This document shows positions 1 through 5,780 of a stretch of 12,914 nt of DNA, in pieces (within the stretch, counting starts at the first letter, position 1; each line of letters opens with the position of its first letter). Position numbers and translations under genes: made by a program. Location: the NCBI GenBank assembly GCA_039817245.1, contig JBCBWF010000113.1, positions 1-12,914 of the forward strand, written 5' to 3'. The notes below the pieces were generated by a model that did no database searches, was not told where the DNA came from, and worked only from the letters and a program-made list of their open reading frames with translations. This DNA is from Thermohalobaculum sp039817245 (GTDB lineage: Bacteria; Pseudomonadota; Alphaproteobacteria; Rhodobacterales; Rhodobacteraceae).

Positions 1-330
1 ATTGAAGGGGAGCAGTTTATTGCCAGCGAGATGGTGCCCGGCTCGGAAGTCAGTGACTGTCTAGTGCAGCGGCTCGCCGTTCGTGGCCGTCGCCCAGACG
101 TTCGTCTCTGTAAGCTGGATCGCCACAATCTGCTCTCACTCGTCGGACTCGGACGTGGGCTAACGCTCACAAGTCAGGCCACGACAGTCTCCACTATTCC
201 TGGCGTCATCTATCGCCCGATCGATGGAGAGATTCTGTCATTCAGCGCGGTCTGGTCTCCGCGAAACGACAATCCCGCACTCCGCCGCTTGCTGAGCATG
301 GCGCGTCAGATGTCAGCCGCCGCCTCCTGA
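1..330 (+). CDS. LysR-type transcriptional regulator, C-terminal part (5' end outside window)
   Basis: The reading frame is open from the first base and ends at TGA 328-330, so about 109 C-terminal residues are present; the helix-turn-helix lies off the left edge. The residues fit the distal half of a LysR effector-binding domain: the stretch LLSLVGLGRGLTLTSQATT (a helix, the glycine-rich turn and the following strand typical of this fold), then GVIYRPIDGE and a late FSAVWSPRNDNPALRRLL segment with the aromatic-W and NPALRR pattern common near LysR C-termini. No effector can be inferred. The gene converges on the DUF2274 gene, overlapping its 3' end by 18 bp. LysR genes are, to my knowledge, often found at this end of alphaproteobacterial trb clusters, but whether it controls transfer or is neighbouring cargo is unknown. 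The ATG at 31-33 is internal, not a start. Confidence 0.85.
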   Translation: MEGEQFIASEMVPGSEVSDCLVQRLAVRGRRPDVRLCKLDRHNLLSLVGLGRGLTLTSQATTVSTIPGVIYRPIDGEILSFSAVWSPRNDNPALRRLLSMARQMSAAAS

Positions 331-576
331 TGGGCTGGTACCGCGCGGCGTGACGCGACGGCTGCTGTCTTTGCGTACCTTAGCAAACCCACGATCGGTC
401 GCCATAAACCGCGCCAACATAGGCGCTACAAGTTTGGCAGGTTCGTTCTTCTGCCCGGTCTCACGGGCCAGCACATCAGCGTAGGCGACAAGATCGCGAT
501 GCACATCGGCGGGAAGCTCAATGCTCAATTTGACAGGTTTGTCGTCAGGGATGGCGCCGAGTTTCAGCTTGGTCAT
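313..576 (-). CDS. DUF2274 family small protein, last gene of the trb block
   Basis: An 87-residue protein matching the DUF2274 family, which regularly follows trbI in alphaproteobacterial conjugation clusters. Its function is not established. ATG 576 lies 3 nt after the trbI stop, with a modest GGAA upstream inside trbI, so translation is probably coupled. The core (residues about 13-65) reads as a strand (KPVKLSIELP), a helix (ADVHRDLVAYADVLARETG) and a second helix (PAKLVAPMLARFMATDRGF). This is the topology of ribbon-helix-helix DNA-binding proteins; that is my inference from pattern, not a known assignment. The tail from about residue 68 is Ser/Arg/Gly-rich, ends in four glycines and looks unlike the core. 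It reads into the oppositely oriented LysR gene, so it may be a frame that lost its original stop. By count, about 56% GC over 361-540, below the trb genes sampled. Confidence 0.85.
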   Translation of the reverse strand: MTKLKLGAIPDDKPVKLSIELPADVHRDLVAYADVLARETGQKNEPAKLVAPMLARFMATDRGFAKVRKDSSRRVTPRGTSPSGGGG

Positions 577-579
577 TTG

Positions 580-1758
580 TCAATTCCGATAGGGTTCAAG
601 GATAAGGTCGCGCGTAACCATGACGCGCACGGGGAAACCGGGGCGGATGGTCAGGGTCGGCGGGATCGAAAGTTGACGACGGACGATCTCATCGCCTGCG
701 CGGCCGACCGTGTCCTGCATTCCCTCGCGAATGGCACGGGCGATCTCGTCGTCGTCATCGGCACCAGATTCCGAGCCGATATTCAGGACGGTGGCGAGAC
801 CGGCGGCCATGAACAGCTTGCCCCAGTGGTTGTTGACGCTGTCTTCGAGCCCGGCATAGCCGGCTTGGTCTGCGCCGGGCTGACGTTCGAGAACGATGGA
901 GCGCCCGTTCGGCAGGATCAGACGTGTCCATACCAGCAGCATGCGGCTCTGCCCGAAAGCGACACGGCTGTCGTATTCACCGATGAGGCGCGCGCCTTGG
1001 GGGATCAGCAGGAACCGTCCGGTCGGGCTGTCATAGACATTGGACGTCACCTGCGCAGTGATCTGACCGGGAAGGTCCGAGCGCAGACCCGTGACCAACG
1101 CTGCCGGGATGACTGCGCCTGCCTGGACCACGTAAGGACTGGGCGGATCGGTGAGCCGATCGGCGGCGGTCGTTCGGCGATCAACGGGTTCGTCGAGAAA
1201 TGCTTGCCGCCTGTCTGTCGCGTCTGGAGCGGTGTCCGTAGCACTCGCGGGAAAGAATGATCCGGTGCCGGACAGCACGGGAGCGACCACCGGCGAAGAT
1301 TGCGGTTGTTCGCCGATGGCGGTCTTGGCTTCGGCGAAAAGACGACTGAGCCGGGCTGCCTCCAACTCTTGCAACCGGCGCTGTTCTTCCGGATCGACGG
1401 CAGGCGCAGTAGCGACCGCCGGCACGGGCTGACCGCGTTGTTGAGCTGACAGGATCGGCCGTCCTAGCTCACCGTGGAGCGGCGGTCCAAGTTGGGGTAT
1501 GTGTGTGTAGTCGGTCGGAAGGCGCGACAGACCTTCGGCTGCCTGGATGCGCTCGGTCGAATAGAGCTCCGGCGGTCCATCAACGGGTTTGCGGTCTTGT
1601 AACGCGACGATCAGTATGGTGCCGAGACCGAGGCCTCCGACCGCGCCAAGCACCGTTAGCGTGCGGCGCGAGAGACGCATGACCCTTGGCGGATCGGCGC
1701 GCAGCCGCAAAGAGGCGGCAATCTCTTTGTCCTCACGGGATTCTCTATCCTCGCTCAT
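580..1758 (-). CDS. trbI: TrbI, VirB10-like channel protein spanning both membranes
   Basis: A 392-residue VirB10/TrbI family protein, normal length. It bridges the inner-membrane platform and the outer-membrane pore and is thought to gate the channel in response to the ATPases. Order of parts: a charged cytoplasmic N-terminus (1-30), one membrane helix (about 33-52, LTVLGAVGGLGLGTILIVAL), a Pro- and Gln-rich periplasmic linker with a short predicted coiled coil (about 122-150), then the conserved C-terminal domain (about 205-388). That domain carries VVQAGAVIPAALVTGL, the LIPQGARLIGEY turn, and a closing FPVRVMVTRDLILEPY. The NNHWGKLFMAAGLATVLNIG stretch (309-328) corresponds to the antenna region that forms the outer-membrane pore in VirB10. 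ATG 1758 overlaps the trbG stop in an ATGA, pointing to coupled translation; the only upstream purine tract is GTGGGG. It is the penultimate gene of the block. Confidence 0.96.
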   Translation of the reverse strand: MSEDRESREDKEIAASLRLRADPPRVMRLSRRTLTVLGAVGGLGLGTILIVALQDRKPVDGPPELYSTERIQAAEGLSRLPTDYTHIPQLGPPLHGELGRPILSAQQRGQPVPAVATAPAVDPEEQRRLQELEAARLSRLFAEAKTAIGEQPQSSPVVAPVLSGTGSFFPASATDTAPDATDRRQAFLDEPVDRRTTAADRLTDPPSPYVVQAGAVIPAALVTGLRSDLPGQITAQVTSNVYDSPTGRFLLIPQGARLIGEYDSRVAFGQSRMLLVWTRLILPNGRSIVLERQPGADQAGYAGLEDSVNNHWGKLFMAAGLATVLNIGSESGADDDDEIARAIREGMQDTVGRAGDEIVRRQLSIPPTLTIRPGFPVRVMVTRDLILEPYRN

Positions 1759-2792
1759 TTGCGTGGCCCCACGGCGTCGGGGCGTGACGCGGTAGGGGCG
1801 TTGCGGCTCACCCCGTCGGTGCGGACGATCCGCACGCGTCTCTGCCTGTCGCCGAGACGCAGTTCGGCGGCGGCGAAGAGCCGATCGACGATCATGTAGT
1901 TGCGGGCGATGCGATAGTTGACGAGCTGGCTTTCGCCTTCCGGACCGATGACGAAGAGCGGCGGCATTTCCCCCTGTCCGATCCCGCGTGGGAACTCGAT
2001 GAAGACCTGCCGCCCATCATCGAAAGCGCGAAGCGGCCGCCAGGGCGCGCGGTCGCCCTCGATCCGGTAGCTGAAGCGCAAGGAGTCGAGCGCCACGTCG
2101 CGTCCGATCGGCAAGGCTGCTTCCGCCTCGGCGTTGCGCCGCCTGAGCGCGATCAAGGCATCCTCGGCGTAGGTCCAGGAGACGGAAGCCATATAGGCGG
2201 ACGGGTTCGCTCTCAGTTCGAGATGATAGGTCCGCCGATCCGTATTGATGACGAGGTTGGTCTGAAGATCAGGCCGCGTCGGTTTGACCAGAATATGGAT
2301 GCGCCGAGAGCTGTCCGAACCGCTCTGGGTGTCGCCGATGATCCAGCGCGCCGTATCGCCGGCCGCGATAGGACCGGAGCCCACCAGGCTCTCTCCAGGT
2401 TGTAGGGCGATGTCGGTGATCTGCCCCGGCGATGCGTAGACCTGATAGAGCGCACCCTCGGTATAGGGATAGAGTTGTACGGCGTTGATGAAGCCGTCGC
2501 GCACCGGCTCCATCCGGGCGGCGGCGTTCGCCTCGTTCACCCGTTCGGCGGGATCGGCAGATTCCGGCGCTCGGTCACCCCCATTGATCGGCTTGAGTTG
2601 ACCTGGCAGCGGCAAGGGACTGTTGCGCTCGACGATCCGTACCGGACGCTCCGGTTCAGAAAGAAGCGTCGCTTCGATCGGAGGGGTGTCATAAGCGATC
2701 TCAGGCGGCTTGAAGGTCGCGCATCCCGAGAGCGCCGCGGCGGCGAGAAGCCCTGTCATGGAGGCTTTGTTCAGGCGAAGTGTTTTTGTCAT
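1755..2792 (-). CDS. trbG: TrbG, VirB9-like outer-membrane core-complex protein with lipobox
   Basis: A 345-residue VirB9/TrbG protein that forms the outer ring of the secretion channel with TrbI. The N-terminus is a lipoprotein-type signal peptide: basic KTLRLNK, hydrophobic run 13-21, then lipobox LSGC with Cys24 as candidate lipidation site. The N-terminal VirB9 domain (about 100-200) includes FINAVQLYPYTEGALYQVY and NLVINTDRRTYHLEL, a family hallmark. The C-terminal domain (about 235-325) contains SYRIEGDRAPWRPLRAFDDG followed by the FIEFP strand and LVNYRIARNYMIVDRLF. ATG 2792 overlaps the trbF stop in an ATGA and has GGGAG about 8 nt upstream. No trbH gene, the VirB7-like lipoprotein of RP4 and Ti systems, lies between trbG and trbI, so TrbG itself may supply the lipid anchor (inference). 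Confidence 0.96.
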   Translation of the reverse strand: MTKTLRLNKASMTGLLAAAALSGCATFKPPEIAYDTPPIEATLLSEPERPVRIVERNSPLPLPGQLKPINGGDRAPESADPAERVNEANAAARMEPVRDGFINAVQLYPYTEGALYQVYASPGQITDIALQPGESLVGSGPIAAGDTARWIIGDTQSGSDSSRRIHILVKPTRPDLQTNLVINTDRRTYHLELRANPSAYMASVSWTYAEDALIALRRRNAEAEAALPIGRDVALDSLRFSYRIEGDRAPWRPLRAFDDGRQVFIEFPRGIGQGEMPPLFVIGPEGESQLVNYRIARNYMIVDRLFAAAELRLGDRQRRVRIVRTDGVSRNAPTASRPDAVGPRK

Positions 2793-3475
2793 TGGGCAGT
2801 CTCCCGAGACCAGTTGATGGCGTTGACGAAGATGCCGAGCGGGTTTTTGCGCAGGTGCTCGGCATCGCGCGGCTGTTGCAGAACGAGGGTGACAATGGCG
2901 GTCCAGCGCTCGGTCGCGGCGAGCTGTCCGTTGGCGTAACGGCGCTCGATCCAGGCGATGCGGAAGCTGCTCTCGGACGCGCGGATAACGCTGGAGACTT
3001 CGACCGAGATCTGCGTGTCGCCAACTTTGGCGAAGGGATCGTTCACCCGGGCGTAGTCGTTCAGCGCCAGCGCGCCCTTGTCAGTCGTGAAATCATACGC
3101 GTGCAGCCAGTTCTGGCGCAGCACGATCGGATCGGCCGGAATCTGGCGCACATTCTCGATGAAGCGCGAGAGGTGGTAAGCGATCTGCGCATCGGTCGGT
3201 CGGAAGTCCGCGGTGGCGGGCGCCACGGCTTGCGCTGCGCCGAGCCTGTCCACCTCGACGACATAGGGCGTGATCGTCCCTTGCGTGGACTGCCAGACCA
3301 GCGCGGCGCTGAGCCCGCCTGAGAGCAGCAAAGAGCCGAACGCCATCAGCCGCCAGTTCCTGGCTTGCACGCGAGCGGACCCGATGCGCTCGTCCCAGAC
3401 CTGTGCGGCCTTCTGATACGGCGTGACGGGCTCGGGGGTCTTGGAATAACGAACGCTCGGGCGACGGAACATCAT
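2789..3475 (-). CDS. trbF: TrbF, VirB8-like inner-membrane scaffold of the transfer channel
   Basis: A 228-residue VirB8/TrbF family protein. It has a cytoplasmic N-terminus containing TPYQKAAQVWDERIGSARVQ, a single membrane helix (about 42-62), and a periplasmic NTF2-like domain beginning with TPYVVEVDRLG. Recognisable blocks inside the domain are AQIAYHLSRFIENVRQIPAD (97-116) and ERWTAIVTLVLQQPRD (189-204); it ends in the NPLGIFVNAINWSRE segment typical of TrbF. VirB8 proteins nucleate assembly and contact TrbI, TrbG and TrbL homologues. Two adjacent Met codons occur. ATG 3475 is preferred because GGAGA lies 5-6 nt upstream and it makes the usual ATGA overlap with the trbL stop. Confidence 0.96.
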   Translation of the reverse strand: MMFRRPSVRYSKTPEPVTPYQKAAQVWDERIGSARVQARNWRLMAFGSLLLSGGLSAALVWQSTQGTITPYVVEVDRLGAAQAVAPATADFRPTDAQIAYHLSRFIENVRQIPADPIVLRQNWLHAYDFTTDKGALALNDYARVNDPFAKVGDTQISVEVSSVIRASESSFRIAWIERRYANGQLAATERWTAIVTLVLQQPRDAEHLRKNPLGIFVNAINWSRETAQ

Positions 3476-4758
3476 GATTTCTCCGAAAGGCTGACAGCGG
3501 TCCCGCCGCCGCCATGGTCGCCGGAGCGAACGGCATGGGCGGCGACGGCGGTGCCGTGGTGAAGGGATTGCTGTTGTTTCATGCGGCGCGCCCAGGCTGG
3601 CGGCCCGTCGTTCGTCGACGTGGCTGGCTCTGGGCTATTGCTGAACTTGCCGCCGGTCGCTTCGAATGCTGCGCGCGAGCCGGAGCGGTAGCTTTCGCTC
3701 ATGGAACGGCGAAGCGGGTTCGTTGCGGCGCCGACACCGGCTTTCCCAACGCTGGCGAGACCAGCGGCGACGCCGGAAGCGCCGCCGCCAGCGGCCGCGT
3801 TTCCCATGCTATAGGCGGTCGAAGCGCCACCAGCGACTGCCGCCGCACCGCGTGCTCCGGCGCCGGCTGCTCCCACGGCCATCCGGGCGCCAGCGACCCC
3901 GCCGACAGCAAGCCCGCCGGCGGCAAGACCTGCGCCAACCGCAGCGCCTGCGCCGAGTTGCGGTCCGCCCGAAACGATGCCGTTGGCGATGCCCGGACCG
4001 AAGATGCCTAGCGCGAGCATCGAAAGCGCGGCGAGAACGATGGCCATGGCGTCTTCAATGGTCGGCTCGCCCGTGAACCCGGCGGTGAACTCGCCAAAGA
4101 TGGTCGAGCCGATGCCGACGATCACGGCGAGCACCAGAACCTTGACGCCGGACGAGATCACCAGCCCGAGCACCCGCTCGGCCATGAAGGCGGTTTTGTT
4201 GAAGAGGCCGAAGGGCACGAGGATGAAGCCGGCCAGCGTGGCGAGCTTGAACTCGATCAGCGTGACGAAGAGCTGGATCGCCAGAATGAAAAAGGACAGG
4301 AGGACGACCAGCCAGGCGAACAACAGGATGATGATCTGGAGGAAATTCTCGAAGAAAGAGACAAAGCCCATCAGATCGGAAATCGACGCGAGAATCGGAC
4401 GGCCTGCATCAAGGCCGATCTCCGCGATGCGGCCGGGCTGGAGCAACTCGCCGGGGCTGAGACTGCCGCCCGAAGCTATGAGACCGAGCCCGGCGAAGCT
4501 TTCGAAAACGATGCGGGCGAGCGCGTTCCAGTTGCCGATGATGTAGGCGAAGACGCCGACGAACAGCGTTTTCTTGATGAGCCGGGCGAGGATGTCGTCG
4601 TCGGCGCCCCAGGCCCAGAAGAGCGCAGCGAGCGTCACGTCGATGACGATCAGCGTCGTTGCCAGGAAGGCGACGTCGCCGCCGAGCAGGCCGAAGCCGC
4701 TGTCGATGTAGGAGGTGAAGACCTGCAGGAAGCGGTCAATAACGCCAACGCCGCCCAT
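3472..4758 (-). CDS. trbL: TrbL, VirB6-like polytopic inner-membrane channel protein
   Basis: A 428-residue TrbL/VirB6 protein, the inner-membrane part of the channel. Residues 1-255 hold about six hydrophobic segments: roughly 27-49, 64-76, 85-96, 140-165, 172-186 with 197-220, and 238-256. The conserved start GVIDRFLQVFTSYIDSGFGLL and the KLATLAGFILVPFGLFNKTAF block are TrbL hallmarks. From about 258 to 346 the protein is a low-complexity Gly/Ala-rich tract; the tail (347-428) is hydrophilic, with a basic PPAWARRMK motif near 387-393. ATG 4758 is supported by a strong AAGGAG 6 nt upstream (4765-4770, inside the end of trbK). The 3' end overlaps trbF in an ATGA. Confidence 0.95.
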   Translation of the reverse strand: MGGVGVIDRFLQVFTSYIDSGFGLLGGDVAFLATTLIVIDVTLAALFWAWGADDDILARLIKKTLFVGVFAYIIGNWNALARIVFESFAGLGLIASGGSLSPGELLQPGRIAEIGLDAGRPILASISDLMGFVSFFENFLQIIILLFAWLVVLLSFFILAIQLFVTLIEFKLATLAGFILVPFGLFNKTAFMAERVLGLVISSGVKVLVLAVIVGIGSTIFGEFTAGFTGEPTIEDAMAIVLAALSMLALGIFGPGIANGIVSGGPQLGAGAAVGAGLAAGGLAVGGVAGARMAVGAAGAGARGAAAVAGGASTAYSMGNAAAGGGASGVAAGLASVGKAGVGAATNPLRRSMSESYRSGSRAAFEATGGKFSNSPEPATSTNDGPPAWARRMKQQQSLHHGTAVAAHAVRSGDHGGGGTAVSLSEKS

Positions 4759-4761
4759 ATC

Positions 4762-5034
4762 CTACTCCTTCTCGAGATCGTCGCCGGGAAGCCCGAGAAA
4801 TCGGCGGCGTTGCTCTGCCCAGGCGGCGCGACACGTCGTGTCGGTTTCCAGCTCTTCCGGCGTCATCGTCCGGCAGCGAGAAAGTTCCGCCTGCAAAGGA
4901 TCATCGCTTGCCGACGGTCTCGCCGGCGTTTTCGAAGTGACCGTGTTAGCCAGTTCAACCGCAGCGAAGAGCGCAGCGAGCCCGCCCAGAGCGATGGCGA
5001 CGAGCCTGATGATTTGATCGGGAGAACTGCGCAC
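4762..5034 (-). CDS. trbK: TrbK-alt, putative entry exclusion protein
   Basis: A 90-residue protein of the family annotated as putative entry exclusion protein TrbK-alt, found between trbJ and trbL. It has one N-terminal membrane helix (about 8-29) and a short periplasmic domain with the family's spaced cysteines C54 and C68 in LSRCRTMTPEE and TTCRAAWAEQRRRFLG. Unlike RP4 TrbK it has no lipobox, so it is predicted to be anchored by the helix, and the two cysteines may form a disulfide. Exclusion proteins stop a cell that already carries the element from receiving another copy; for this family the role is assigned by position and analogy. The start is GTG 5034, 5 nt after the trbJ stop, with no clear Shine-Dalgarno, suggesting coupling and low expression. 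It ends at TAG, 3 nt before trbL. Confidence 0.88.
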   Translation of the reverse strand: MRSSPDQIIRLVAIALGGLAALFAAVELANTVTSKTPARPSASDDPLQAELSRCRTMTPEELETDTTCRAAWAEQRRRFLGLPGDDLEKE

Positions 5035-5039
5035 GGGGC

Positions 5040-5780
5040 TTACCGGAACATGCTGACGGCGGTTGGCGTGTAGCCGGCCCCGTAATCGAGGAATCGGCTG
5101 AGGTTCTCCCGCCCCTGCGCTTCCGCGGAGGTGCGCCGAGCCGCGTCCAGCGCGTCCGCGCGGTTCTGCGCGGCGATGGCGGCGGTTAGGTCCGTCATCT
5201 GCTGGCTTTGCAATGCGAGAAGTTGATTGCCGGCCTGCGCCGCCTGCAAGGCGCCGACCGCACCCTGGCTTTGCGAGACGAGAGTGCTCAATTCCGTGCG
5301 CGTCGCTTCAATATTGCCGACGACGCCGGCCTGGACCTTCAATGCGTCTTCATAGCCAGCAACCGAGGTCCGCCAGCGCGCCTCGGCATTGGCGTTCATG
5401 GCGGCGAAATCGCCGGTTGCTGCGGCGTCTCCATATTGTTCGGAGAAGACGCGTTCGATTTCGGAGACGACGTATCTAACGCTTTGGGCTTCGCCCAACA
5501 GATCTTCCGTCTGCTGCATGATCGACCGCAGACGCGCCAGCGATGAGTGCGGCAGGTTTGCGAGGTTGCGTCCCTGGTTGATCAACATCTGCGCTTCGTT
5601 CTGAAGCTGCGTGATCTGATTGTTGATCATTTCGAGGGTGCGCGCGGCGGTCAGAATATTCTGCGCGAGGTTGGTCGGATCGATGACGACGTCGCCGACG
5701 CCGAACAGCGCATGGGCAGGTTGCATCGGCGCTAAAGCGATGGCTCCGGTCAGCATGAGGGCGGCGAGTTTCTTACGCAT
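5040..5780 (-). CDS. trbJ: TrbJ, VirB5-like secreted pilus-associated protein
   Basis: A 246-residue P-type TrbJ. It opens with a Sec signal peptide (MRKKLAALMLTGAIALAP, cleavage likely after AHA at 22-24), followed by FGVGDVVIDPTNLAQNILTA, a family hallmark, and a long helical region (about 40-225) rich in Gln and Ala with NNQITQLQNEAQMLINQG. A C-terminal LSRFLDYGAGYT segment closes it. By analogy with VirB5 it is exported and associates with the pilus tip or mating-pair junction. The open frame continues upstream to 6068, but that part is the out-of-frame shadow of trbE. The signal peptide and GGAGA 6-7 nt upstream fix ATG 5780 as the start. The gene overlaps trbE by 8 nt. Confidence 0.95.
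   Translation of the reverse strand: MRKKLAALMLTGAIALAPMQPAHALFGVGDVVIDPTNLAQNILTAARTLEMINNQITQLQNEAQMLINQGRNLANLPHSSLARLRSIMQQTEDLLGEAQSVRYVVSEIERVFSEQYGDAAATGDFAAMNANAEARWRTSVAGYEDALKVQAGVVGNIEATRTELSTLVSQSQGAVGALQAAQAGNQLLALQSQQMTDLTAAIAAQNRADALDAARRTSAEAQGRENLSRFLDYGAGYTPTAVSMFR

Noticed and set aside
499..1260. Plus-strand open frame (253 codons) opposite trbI and DUF2274
   Set aside because: Spans two real genes on the other strand; no recognisable domain.
3514..4076. Plus-strand open frames opposite trbL
   Set aside because: Arg- and Ala-rich translations produced by the Gly/Ala codons of TrbL read backwards.
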